This document shows, one piece after another, positions 7,380-14,067 of a stretch of 38,555 nucleotides of DNA; position 1 is the stretch's first letter; each line of letters opens with the position of its first letter. The stretch spans positions 174,092 to 212,646 of the forward strand of contig NZ_RDFA01000007.1 of NCBI RefSeq assembly GCF_004118325.1. The letters run 5' to 3'. The translations under genes were made by a program, and so were the position numbers. This DNA comes from Halorientalis pallida (lineage in GTDB: Archaea > Halobacteriota > Halobacteria > Halobacteriales > Haloarculaceae). The notes below the pieces were generated by a model, which made no database searches, was not told the origin of the DNA, and worked only from the letters and a program-made list of their open reading frames with translations.

Positions 7380-7662
7380 GCATATACATTGAGCAGGTAA
7401 CTCATTCCGCGTAGTCTCGAACCAATCTTAGAAACTGTTCCATGACACCGTGCGCTCCGGGGAGACGTGTCGTCCCCGGTGGCAGTTGTGTGTCCGTGGC
7501 TGGTCTGAGTCGCCGTTGTCGCGCTTGACTCGCGGACCGACAGCTACCGACAGCAGGCAGACAGACGCCACGCCTGCTGTCGTGGGTGGCGTCGACGGCT
7601 TGGGTGGGAGGTAGCCTGGAGCGTTGGGGTCCGCTTGGATTTTCTAGTCTCCGGGGAGGGTT
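7380..7662. other. Structured intergenic region
   Basis: No convincing gene is present. It holds a strong hairpin at 7457-7479 (CCGGGGA...TCCCCGG) and two overlapping inverted repeats at 7548-7593, described separately. The density of base-paired elements suggests a structured RNA or a protein-binding region. Confidence 0.4.
7548..7593. repeat. Two interlocking inverted repeats
   Basis: CGACAGCAGGC (7548-7558) is complementary to GCCTGCTGTCG (7572-7582). Inside that loop, GACGCCAC (7564-7571) is complementary to GTGGCGTC (7586-7593). The two pairings interlock as in an H-type pseudoknot, but only three bases (7583-7585) would have to cross the 11-bp stem. Alternative, mutually exclusive hairpins are therefore more plausible than both at full length. 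Confidence 0.65.
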
Positions 7663-8514
7663 CTATCCGGGGAGGTCAGTCGTTCCCGGAGTGTCAGTGT
7701 CTGTGGTGGCGGTTCCTGGGATATCCGAATCACTGGGGAGGACCAGGCGACGCTCTTTGTATTCGAGGCCGTCCTTGCGGTGGGTGCGTTTCTCGATATA
7801 GACGCGATCGTTGGCAAGCTCGCGAATGCGTTCGAGTGTCTGGCCGGCGAGTTTCTTCGCGTGGTCGTAACTCAATGTCTCATCGGAGCGTTCGTGCGTG
7901 GACTTGATCCAGATCCGGACGTCCGAGGCATCGACGTATTCTGAGACTGTGTTACAGCCCAGCGACCAGAGTGTCGAGCAGTCGTGTTTCCCGCGTTCGG
8001 CCCATGCCTTGGCTGCGAGATAGTCCGCGCGGCGGTTGGTGGCTGTCGTGAGTAGCTGGTCGTCCATGCGGGCCAGTTGCTGGATCGGCAGGAGATCCGC
8101 AGTTGCGAGTGGGGTAGTCCCCGAGCGCTCCAGGGGATCCTCGTGATCGGGGAGACGAACCCACTGGGTGCCCTCATCGTCTTTGAAGCGTTCGAGGCGG
8201 TTCTCGGGCAGGTCGAGTTGGTCCCTGGTGGGTGTGACGTGTTCGTATTCGAGGTGGGCTCCCTTTTCGAGTTCGCGTGTCTGTAGTTCGGCGAGCTGGG
8301 ACTGGGTGGTTTTCGTGCGCTTGCGCAGTGCTTCGAGGAGTGCGGACTGTTTCTCACACGTGGACTGGAGGGAATCGACGCGTTGGTCGGCCGCCTTTCG
8401 TGCCTCGCGTTCGGTTTGGAGATCTGATTGGAGGTTCTCGATCTGGGTTTGTTGGGACTCGACGGTGGCCTCCAGGTCTGCAATGCGGGCTTCGAGGTGT
8501 TCGAGGGCCGTCAT
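7663..8514 (-). CDS. Coiled-coil protein, unknown function
   Basis: This 283-aa protein opens with a long heptad-rich coiled coil (about residues 1-75: LEHLEARIADLEATVESQQT and onward). A globular part follows with WVRLPDHEDPLERSG, then a region with CSTLWSLGCNTVSEYVD, and a basic C-terminal stretch (YIEKRTHRKDGLEYKERRL) before a Thr-rich tail. I chose the start at 8514 (MTALEHLEARI); the longer frame adds 37 residues that do not look coded. Proteins of this build are frequent on haloarchaeal plasmids, but I cannot name a family. A DNA-binding or scaffold role is only a guess. Confidence 0.65.
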   Translation of the reverse strand: MTALEHLEARIADLEATVESQQTQIENLQSDLQTEREARKAADQRVDSLQSTCEKQSALLEALRKRTKTTQSQLAELQTRELEKGAHLEYEHVTPTRDQLDLPENRLERFKDDEGTQWVRLPDHEDPLERSGTTPLATADLLPIQQLARMDDQLLTTATNRRADYLAAKAWAERGKHDCSTLWSLGCNTVSEYVDASDVRIWIKSTHERSDETLSYDHAKKLAGQTLERIRELANDRVYIEKRTHRKDGLEYKERRLVLPSDSDIPGTATTDTDTPGTTDLPG

Positions 8515-8726
8515 TGGCGGGTCCCTCCAGTGAGTGTGGTTAGGAGCGATGCAACTGGGCGTGTGGGGGATTGAATAGCCCCACGAGTATATTCGAACAT
8601 GGCTTCTTCCGAGAGAGGAGGCCACACGGCGGCCCGCTGGCCCGGGTCGTCGTTTGCACTTCTGCGTTGACGAGTATCCGCCGTGGAACCCATTCGGTAT
8701 CTCAAAGAGCGGCTACTTATTTGTTG

Positions 8727-8758
8727 TGTAGCTACATCAGATAGTGGACAAATTTATC
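8727..8758 (+). promoter_or_regulatory. Palindrome and TATA box before winged-helix gene
   Basis: The perfect palindrome TGTAGCTACA (8727-8736) lies just upstream of an AATTTATCTT TATA-like box (8749-8758), which is about 30 bases before the GTG start at 8787. A related half-site (GTGTGTAGTCACAACAG, about 9299-9315) stands upstream of the opposing paralogue. Both genes may therefore be controlled through similar operators. Confidence 0.45.
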
Positions 8759-8786
8759 TTGTAGGTGTAGTGTTGTAGATAGGGAC

Positions 8787-9053
8787 GTGTCAGACCGCCG
8801 TGGTCCCGACCCTAACGTGGACGATGAGACGTTCTTGATGGAGATCCATCTGGCATACAAACCAGCACTCGGCACAACAGAGGTCGCCGAACGGGTGGGG
8901 CTTAGCCAACAGGCAGCTTCCAAACGATTGCAACGTCTCGAAGACTATCGGTTGGTTGAATCTGACAAAATCGGAAACGCGCGTGTCTGGTGGCTCACAG
9001 ATGACGGGCGTCGTCAGCTTGATCCCGAGGAAAACGAGTCGTCGAGCCAGTAG
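8787..9053 (+). CDS. Winged-helix DNA-binding regulator
   Basis: This 88-aa protein starts with GTG (MSDRRGPDPNV). It contains a winged helix: TTEVAERVGLSQQAASKRLQRLEDYRLVESDKIGNARVWWLTDDG, where the recognition helix is SQQAASKRLQRL and the wing is KIGNARVWWLT. It is therefore a small transcriptional regulator of the ArsR/MarR-like haloarchaeal type. It is homologous to the protein encoded on the opposite strand at 9014-9253, and the two genes overlap tail to tail by 40 bases. A palindrome sits in its promoter, consistent with autoregulation. No ligand domain is present. Confidence 0.8.
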   Translation: MSDRRGPDPNVDDETFLMEIHLAYKPALGTTEVAERVGLSQQAASKRLQRLEDYRLVESDKIGNARVWWLTDDGRRQLDPEENESSSQ

Positions 9054-9253
9054 ATCCACGGGCCACCGCCAACACGTGCCCGATTGAGTTCACCACGCTC
9101 GCCGAGTCGTTCTAGACGCTGTCGGACCCGCCAATCTGAGAGCCCAACACGTTCAGCGACACCACCAGCAGTGGCAAATGGCTCTGCTGCCTTGGCGATG
9201 GCGTCGATCAATTCACGATCACTCACAGTTGGGTCTGGTCCTTTCGTGGCCAT
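9014..9253 (-). CDS. Winged-helix DNA-binding regulator, paralogue
   Basis: This 79-aa protein (MATKGPDPTVSDRELIDAI...) carries a winged helix, GGVAERVGLSDWRVRQRLERLGERGELNRARVGGGPWIYWLDD. It shares the opening (GPDPTV versus GPDPNV), the VAERVGLS helix and the wing with the gene at 8787. The two genes converge and overlap by 40 bases in their 3' ends, so transcripts of each contain antisense sequence to the other. Such a pair may act as mutually antagonistic or heterodimerising regulators. That is inference, while the homology and overlap are directly visible. Confidence 0.8.
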   Translation of the reverse strand: MATKGPDPTVSDRELIDAIAKAAEPFATAGGVAERVGLSDWRVRQRLERLGERGELNRARVGGGPWIYWLDDSFSSGSS

Positions 9254-9365
9254 CTGCTTGTCTCGGTGATTGGTTGTGGCTAAACAATAGTATTATGGGT
9301 GTGTAGTCACAACAGTTTGGCACGGGATCCGGGCTCTTTCGGGTGGTTTCACGCAGAAAGTCGCC

Positions 9366-9384
9366 CGCCTGCTAAGGACAGGCG
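9366..9384 (+). promoter_or_regulatory. Hairpin in the leader of the small-protein pair
   Basis: CGCCTG (9366-9371) and CAGGCG (9379-9384) pair around a seven-base loop, CTAAGGA, 31 bases before the start at 9416. It resembles a tRNA anticodon arm, but no other tRNA arms are present. It may be a leader hairpin or operator. Confidence 0.4.
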
Positions 9385-9415
9385 AGCCGGGTTCCTGCTG
9401 AGATGATTAGAACCC

Positions 9416-9691
9416 ATGGCAACGAACACACGGACTGCTGAAAACGCTTCCGTCCGGCCACAGTGGCTGTTCTGTGGTACGGACACAACTGGCACCGATC
9501 ACGTCTACAACACGGTCACTGACTCCGTCATCGCGGTTGCACCGGATGGCCACCGCGAACACGTTGCTGACCTCTCGGAGGCAAGTATCGACGAGTGGAT
9601 GGCCTTCGTCGCTCAGAAACGCGGGTGGGCTAATCGACGGCTCTACGAACATTTCGGTGATGCACTGGCCGACCGGGTGAGTAGTGTATGA
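9416..9691 (+). CDS. Small hypothetical protein
   Basis: This 91-aa protein (start MATNTRTAENAS) has a beta-like front (WLFCGTDTTGTDHVYNTVTDSVIAVAPDG), then a helical end (EASIDEWMAFVAQKRGWANRRLYEHFGDALADR). I do not recognise the family. It overlaps the next gene by four bases (ATGA), so the two are translationally coupled. A hairpin precedes the start. There is no membrane segment and no metal-binding set, so a cytoplasmic accessory function is all that can be said. Confidence 0.6.
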   Translation: MATNTRTAENASVRPQWLFCGTDTTGTDHVYNTVTDSVIAVAPDGHREHVADLSEASIDEWMAFVAQKRGWANRRLYEHFGDALADRVSSV

Positions 9692-9891
9692 GCGAGCGGG
9701 TTGATCTTGAGGCAGTCAGACACCAACTGGTGCAGGCCTACACCCGCGCAGTGGAACCGGATGCGATCGTGCATTTGCAGGCGGCGTTAGCGGAGTTTGA
9801 GGATGGGCTAACAGCGGAACTGTTCGAGTGTCCGATGTGTCGCCGGCGCGGCTTCCTCGAGCGGATCCGGGAACACGACTGTCGAGGCTGA
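9688..9891 (+). CDS. Small protein with a C-terminal zinc knuckle
   Basis: This 67-aa protein has a helical N-terminus (VDLEAVRHQLVQAYTRAVEP) followed by LFECPMCRRRGFLERIREHDCRG. The CPMC pair with a later H-D-C could bind one zinc ion. It is translationally coupled to the gene before it. Small zinc-binding proteins are abundant in haloarchaea and mostly uncharacterised; some have regulatory roles. The partner upstream may be its binding target. Confidence 0.6.
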   Translation: MSERVDLEAVRHQLVQAYTRAVEPDAIVHLQAALAEFEDGLTAELFECPMCRRRGFLERIREHDCRG

Positions 9892-9991
9892 GTGCAGACT
9901 TTCTTGCCTCTACTAGTCTATGGCGAGTAGTCTCTCTTGAGATCTAAACCGTAGCTTCTTCTCGAAGCAATGGTGCTGTCCAGAGCAGATC

Positions 9992-10984
9992 TTAGTCTGC
10001 GAGCCACTCCAGGCGCTCGTTGTGTTCTCTGAGATATTCCGGATTGACGCCACGATCTGGGATCGAGATTGGTTCACCTGCCTGCTCGCGGATCGTTCGT
10101 TGGAGTAAATCGCTATCGGTCTCGAATGTGGGATTCACGCGCAGTCGGTAGTCCTGATCGATCGTGATGAGGTCGCGATCGAAAGCAGCGTGGTGGATTT
10201 TACTCAACGGGAGGACGTTCGAAAGATCAGCACGACGGTGGGGGTACTCACTCCAGGGGAGGACATGGGCAACATCCAGGAGCGCCCGATGATCGACACC
10301 AGAAACAGGGCAGGTTGTGTCGTAGCGTGAGAGAACCGTCATTCGGAATTCCGGATCAACCGACCGAGCTTGAACGGTCGTCTCGTAACTCCGAGCGTCC
10401 ATCGTGGTGGCGTCCGTCGCTGTTGCTGGTGTGTCTACAGAGGCCCACTGTTCGATCGCTGCTTCGATAAACGATCTGCCCTGCTCACTGAGTCGGTACT
10501 GGGTGCCGTCTTTCTCGACCAGGCCGAGACTTCGAAGCCAAGCGGTCCGTTGTTTCGCCATATCGGTATTCGATTCATCCCAGTCGAGTTCGGGATGGGT
10601 CTGGAGTTGCTGGCGGTTGATTTCCTCGATTGTCATCGGACCTGGAGAAAGCGAATACAGGAGACTACGGAGGCCAAGGTTTCGACGGCACATTATTTCG
10701 GCCAGCGTCTCCATCGAGCGGTCTGTACGGTACTTTTCACCGGCTTGGCCGAGTATCCACTCGTTGTCTGTCTGTTCGAGAAAGCCGACGTTCACCAGAT
10801 AGTCGAGTCGTCGCTGGATCGAGGTGCGACTGGAAACCCGGTCGAATCGTCCACGATGCCAGCCGATCAATTCGTCCGTCGTTGGCTGTTGTGCGGCGAC
10901 GAACTCAAGAATCGCGTCAAGTGTCGCGACGTAGTTCGTCGCGCCGCCGAACATCGGGACGATGCTTCGAATCCGATCAGGCAT
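9992..10984 (-). CDS. HNH endonuclease with N-terminal winged helices
   Basis: This 330-aa protein has a C-terminal HNH nuclease domain (about residues 225-290): RYDTTCPVSG, then DVAHVLPWSEYPHRR, then LSNVLPLSKIHHAAFDRDLI. These supply the H...N...H set that binds a divalent metal and cuts DNA; only one Cys is seen where many HNH enzymes carry Cys pairs. The N-terminal two-thirds looks like two winged-helix units (about 15-80, ending in WILGQAGEKYRTD, and about 95-175, with TAWLRSLGLVEKDGTQYRLSEQG). Such layouts occur in restriction-type and mobile-element nucleases. No methyltransferase is nearby, so it is either a modification-dependent nuclease or a standalone defence or transfer enzyme. 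Confidence 0.75.
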   Translation of the reverse strand: MPDRIRSIVPMFGGATNYVATLDAILEFVAAQQPTTDELIGWHRGRFDRVSSRTSIQRRLDYLVNVGFLEQTDNEWILGQAGEKYRTDRSMETLAEIMCRRNLGLRSLLYSLSPGPMTIEEINRQQLQTHPELDWDESNTDMAKQRTAWLRSLGLVEKDGTQYRLSEQGRSFIEAAIEQWASVDTPATATDATTMDARSYETTVQARSVDPEFRMTVLSRYDTTCPVSGVDHRALLDVAHVLPWSEYPHRRADLSNVLPLSKIHHAAFDRDLITIDQDYRLRVNPTFETDSDLLQRTIREQAGEPISIPDRGVNPEYLREHNERLEWLAD

Positions 10985-11073
10985 CTCCGCCTAGACGTAC
11001 GCTGGAGTAAATATGATGTTTGGGAAGAAATCGAGAAAACACCGCTGTAAAGACTCGTAATGGACCGACTTCA

Positions 11074-11937
11074 CTAGTCATCAAGCTCCCGTAGCAATTC
11101 TTCAGCCACGGGTGTCGTCACGTAATAGGTGTGCTTGCGGTGGGTCTCGTCTTTGGGTTTCAGCTTGCGTTCACTGCCCTTGATTGTACTTCCTTCGTAG
11201 GTAGTCACCAGTCCCACGCGTTGAAGCGCCCGGTACAGATGGCGAACGTACTCGAAGTCCATGTCCAGTTCGTCAGCGGTCATCCGCGGATAATCCGGTC
11301 CACCACGAGCCAGTCGCTTGGCGACCGTCTGGCCATCCGGCAAGTGCCGGAGGACGTTCTTCTTCCCGTCCCGTTCTTCTAAAAAGCGCAGGAGGTGATC
11401 GCCCTCCCGTGAGAGCCTGTAATAGGTGTGGTGCTGGCGGACCTCGTCGGCTTTCTTGGCCTTCACCCGGCGTTGCTTGACGGTTCCCGACTCGACGCGC
11501 TCCAGAAGCCCAGCCGTTTCCATCTTCTCACACAGCGCTTCGACCTGTTTCCGTTCAGCATCGAGGTGTCCGGCCATCGACCGCGGATAGTTCCCCTCGA
11601 CCGTGTCGAGGTGATAGAGAATCTGATACGCCACCGGATCGGCTGGTAGCGGTGCGAGTTGCCCGACCACGGCCTGTTGCTGTTCGAGCTCGGCTTCCAA
11701 TTCTTTCACCCGTTCGTAGCGTTGCTGGGCGTTGGCCGCTGGGTCCTGATCGAGATCCAGGACTACCTCGATCGATTCCCCCTGTGGGGTCTCCAGTGTG
11801 ACCGTGAGTTCGCCCGCCTCCCAGTGGTCGCCGGACTCGTTGCGCGCCTGCTTGAGTGCATCTTCGACCGTCTGATAGCGGGTCATGATTGTGTCGGCTT
11901 CCAGCCGGAGGCGCTTGATCTCGGCCTCGGAGACCAT
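11074..11937 (-). CDS. Coiled-coil protein with duplicated winged helix
   Basis: This 287-aa protein starts MVSEAEIKRLRLEADTIMTR; the longer frame would cross the divergent promoter and is rejected. A coiled coil (about 68-95, RYERVKELEAELEQQQAV) is followed by two similar winged-helix units. The first (about 105-190) ends in KADEVRQHHTYYRLSREGDHLLR and the second (about 203-285) in ETHRKHTYYVTTPVAEELLR. Both units also share a VESGTVKQRR/EGSTIKGSER wing. The repeat is visible by eye and resembles DUF2250-type archaeal regulators. It is divergent from the ArdC-like gene, with 104 bases and one GC-block element between them, so it may regulate that gene. Confidence 0.7.
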   Translation of the reverse strand: MVSEAEIKRLRLEADTIMTRYQTVEDALKQARNESGDHWEAGELTVTLETPQGESIEVVLDLDQDPAANAQQRYERVKELEAELEQQQAVVGQLAPLPADPVAYQILYHLDTVEGNYPRSMAGHLDAERKQVEALCEKMETAGLLERVESGTVKQRRVKAKKADEVRQHHTYYRLSREGDHLLRFLEERDGKKNVLRHLPDGQTVAKRLARGGPDYPRMTADELDMDFEYVRHLYRALQRVGLVTTYEGSTIKGSERKLKPKDETHRKHTYYVTTPVAEELLRELDD

Positions 11938-11987
11938 CCTGGGTCCCAGTACACTCTTCGCCCGCTTGAACCCACCGCGACGGTCTG

Positions 11988-12014
11988 TTTTTTGCCCCCG
12001 AGGGGGTGCGGGGC
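11988..12014 (+). promoter_or_regulatory. GC-block element, copy A (before ArdC-like gene)
   Basis: A six-T run is followed by G-CCCCC-GA-GGGGG-TGC-GGGGCC. The C-block can pair with either G-block. It ends 27 bases before the ATG at 12042 and lies in the divergent promoter shared with the minus-strand gene starting at 11937. Matching elements precede 17445, 21451 and 23202. Confidence 0.65.
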
Positions 12015-12041
12015 CACACACAGTGGTCGCGCTGATTCGAG

Positions 12042-12980
12042 ATGGCAACGAGTGACAACACGACATTCGACGACCGGGAGACGCGTGATGAACAGATGCG
12101 AGCAACTATCGACGAGTGGGTGGGAGACCTCACTCACCTCGTCGACGAGGCACAAGCCAGCGTGGAGTTCCAGGAGTGGCTGGATGTCCAGAGTCGCCTC
12201 CACGAGTACTCACACCGGAATACACTCCTGATCAAACAACAGTGCCCTGAGGCGACGAAGGTTGCGGGCTACCGAACCTGGCAGGAAGAGTTCGACAGAT
12301 ACGTCACAGAAGGCGAGTCGGCGATCTGGATCTGGGCACCCATCATCACCACGCGGTGTCCCGAATGTGAGAACGCACCGTCGTATCACGACACGTCGGG
12401 CTGTGAGTACGACGAGACACCACCGGAGGAGTGGGACCAGGGGCTGGTCGGGTTCAAGCCCGCACCAGTCTTCGACGTCTCCCAGACAGAAGGCGAGCCA
12501 CTCCCGGAACTCGATACTGACACACACGGCGATGGAGCCGAATTAGTCGGCGCACTCCAGAGGGCTGGGCCCGATCTCGATATCGAGGTCCAAATCGTCG
12601 CTCAGTCCGACTGGACCTATCCGGGTGCAAAGGGGGTCTGTAGTCAGTCGGGACAGGACGAGCGTCCAACGGTGAAGGCAAAGGACAGAACGAACGACGC
12701 CGATCTAGCGACAACACTGATCCACGAGTACGCCCACGCGCTATTGCACTTTCAGGTGGCCGACGACAGCGAACGGGCCAAACGCGAAGTCGAAGCCGAA
12801 GCAGTGGCGTACGTCGTTGGAAGGTACTTCGGCCTCGACACGAGCAACGCAGCGTTCTATCTGGCGGTCTGGGCTGAGGACGAGACGGATACGATCACTG
12901 ACCGACTGCAGCGGATCAGTACCACCGCAACGACGATCATCGACGTAGTCAACGACCAACTGGGCGACAGCACAACATAG
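12042..12980 (+). CDS. ArdC-like antirestriction metallopeptidase
   Basis: This 312-aa protein has an N-terminal ArdC-type ssDNA-binding region: VEFQEWLDVQSRLHEYSHRN, TLLIKQQCPEATKVAGYRTW, then ESAIWIWAP. This is followed by a zinc-like insertion (CPECENAPSYHDTSGC, about 106-121). A zincin peptidase core comes next: HEYAH at 228-232, then a downstream Glu (E251-E253 region) and AVAYVVG helix as in IrrE/ImmA-like peptidases. ArdC proteins protect entering plasmid DNA from restriction, which fits the conjugation genes 12 kb away. The gene has its own promoter with a GC-block element. Its N-terminal placement relative to bacterial ArdC is inferred by pattern, not alignment. Confidence 0.8.
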   Translation: MATSDNTTFDDRETRDEQMRATIDEWVGDLTHLVDEAQASVEFQEWLDVQSRLHEYSHRNTLLIKQQCPEATKVAGYRTWQEEFDRYVTEGESAIWIWAPIITTRCPECENAPSYHDTSGCEYDETPPEEWDQGLVGFKPAPVFDVSQTEGEPLPELDTDTHGDGAELVGALQRAGPDLDIEVQIVAQSDWTYPGAKGVCSQSGQDERPTVKAKDRTNDADLATTLIHEYAHALLHFQVADDSERAKREVEAEAVAYVVGRYFGLDTSNAAFYLAVWAEDETDTITDRLQRISTTATTIIDVVNDQLGDSTT

Positions 12981-13079
12981 CGTCGGTACCCGTCTCATCA
13001 GCTACTGAACCTTGAACAGCATTCAGCTACGTCTCCATTCCGTTCAGATGGCTCTGGCGAGATCGTGTTGTGGCACTCA

Positions 13080-13098
13080 CCAACACTTAATATGTTGG
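13080..13098 (+). promoter_or_regulatory. Inverted repeat over the TumE-like start codon
   Basis: CCAACA (13080-13085) pairs with TGTTGG (13093-13098), which contains the ATG at 13092. ACCAACACTT is repeated about 28 bases downstream. It is a likely operator for the paired HTH antitoxin, although the TTAATAT between the arms could also be a TATA box for a GTG start at 13116. Confidence 0.5.
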
Positions 13099-13424
13099 AC
13101 CCAGTACCAACACTTGTGACAGGGGACGATGCACAGCAAATTATCAACGTCACGCGGGACTTCGGTGACCGCTACGCTGAGATCACTGCCTATCAGGTCC
13201 CCACGTCTGACCGCTATCCAGAGGGCATCAAGTACTCGATGCAGTACGGGAATGCAGCCGGCGAAACCATACTCCGGTATGATAACTTTCCCGACCACCC
13301 CGACGCAGCGCATCACCACAAGCATCGTGCCGATGGAACCGTCGTCGATGTTGACTTTGATGGGCTGCAATCCCTCTTTCAGCGGTTCAAATCCGAGGTG
13401 AGTGACTATGGCCACAACTGGTAA
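13092..13424 (+). CDS. TumE-family toxin-like protein
   Basis: This 110-aa protein (MLDPVPTLVTGDD...) matches the TumE/DUF6516 pattern: an initial strand-rich part with IKYSMQYGNAAGETILRYDN and a His-rich segment, DHPDAAHHHKHRADGTV, before a final helix. TumE proteins are toxins encoded next to an HTH antitoxin, and here the next gene is exactly that, overlapping by 17 bases. The mode of action is not established by sequence; the conserved His cluster is probably functional. The start at 13092 removes nine implausible residues. A GTG at 13116 remains possible. Confidence 0.7.
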   Translation: MLDPVPTLVTGDDAQQIINVTRDFGDRYAEITAYQVPTSDRYPEGIKYSMQYGNAAGETILRYDNFPDHPDAAHHHKHRADGTVVDVDFDGLQSLFQRFKSEVSDYGHNW

Positions 13425-13827
13425 CTCCAACAAGACCGACCGCACGCTCCACATCCGATTCCAAGAAGGGAGTGACGACGACCTCGAAGATGCGCTCGCT
13501 GCACTCGATCGTGGCGAAACGCCTGACCCCCATCTCGAAGTCGTGTATCATGACCCAGCCGACGTCCACCGTGTCACCCGACCAAAATCGCTTGAACTCT
13601 TGCGTGCAATCGTCCAGCACAACCCGGAGAGCATCCGCGAGACCGCTCGCCTCGTCGATCGAGATGTGAGTCAGGTCCATCGAAACTTGACCGAACTTGA
13701 AGAGTTGCACCTGGTCGAACTCGTCGATGATGGACAGTCGAAACGACCGTCCGTTTGGTACGAGGCAATTGATATCGATCTGCCGCTCGTGACTCCGGAT
13801 GTTGGGTCAGACGAAGCGACAGCTTGA
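13408..13827 (+). CDS. HTH antitoxin/regulator of the TumE pair
   Basis: This 139-aa protein has a winged-helix core around residues 60-110 (SLELLRAIVQHNPESIRETA, then RLVDRDVSQVHRNLTELEEL), where VSQVHRNLTEL is the recognition helix and HLVELVDDGQSKRPSVWYEA the wing. The preceding segment (LEVVYHDPADVHRVTRPKSL) is typical of haloarchaeal MarR-like antitoxins. I chose the ATG at 13408 over the upstream GTG at 13402. It overlaps the toxin gene, so expression is coupled. It probably represses the shared promoter by way of the inverted repeat at 13080-13098. Confidence 0.75.
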   Translation: MATTGNSNKTDRTLHIRFQEGSDDDLEDALAALDRGETPDPHLEVVYHDPADVHRVTRPKSLELLRAIVQHNPESIRETARLVDRDVSQVHRNLTELEELHLVELVDDGQSKRPSVWYEAIDIDLPLVTPDVGSDEATA

Positions 13828-13875
13828 GATCCACCTCCTTCTGACGGCCGTGGTATTGCGCTTGTTCGGCCTATC

Positions 13876-13926
13876 GGTGCATGAGCAAGAATCAATAAAT
13901 AGGCTAGTCAGCCGCACTGGAACTGA
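13876..13926 (-). repeat. 51-bp repeat with promoter-like core, copy 1
   Basis: This copy runs from GGTGCATGAGC to GCACTGGAACTGA and matches 17225-17275 at roughly 85-90 percent of positions. On the minus strand it contains CCTATTTATTG, a TATA-like box. Copy 2 drives a zinc-microprotein gene. Here the promoter points leftward into the 3' end of the HTH antitoxin gene and no gene of its own follows, so it may yield an antisense transcript or be a leftover of a lost gene. Confidence 0.65.
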
Positions 13927-14067
13927 GTGATGCCACCTAATTCAGCGAGGGAGTCCCGCCGTTCACGGCGGGCGGGAATCGCGTAAGCTCCGAGAACCAA
14001 ACAACGTTCAACGACCTGGCCAACTCCCAAGTATTTATATATAGTCAGTGCCACTCGTGGTATGTAG

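Noticed and set aside
6301..7392. 363-aa plus-strand open frame opposite the patatin gene
   Set aside because: The patatin frame carries complete catalytic and domain motifs. The opposite frame has no domain and is a shadow of its codon pattern.
7548..7593. A full H-type pseudoknot
   Set aside because: Three bases cannot cross an 11-bp stem without fraying it. I describe it as alternative pairings instead.
9360..9400. tRNA-like anticodon arm
   Set aside because: CGCCTG-CTAAGGA-CAGGCG and GCCGGGTTC look like parts of a tRNA, but no acceptor stem, D-arm or complete T-arm can be formed, so I kept only a hairpin.
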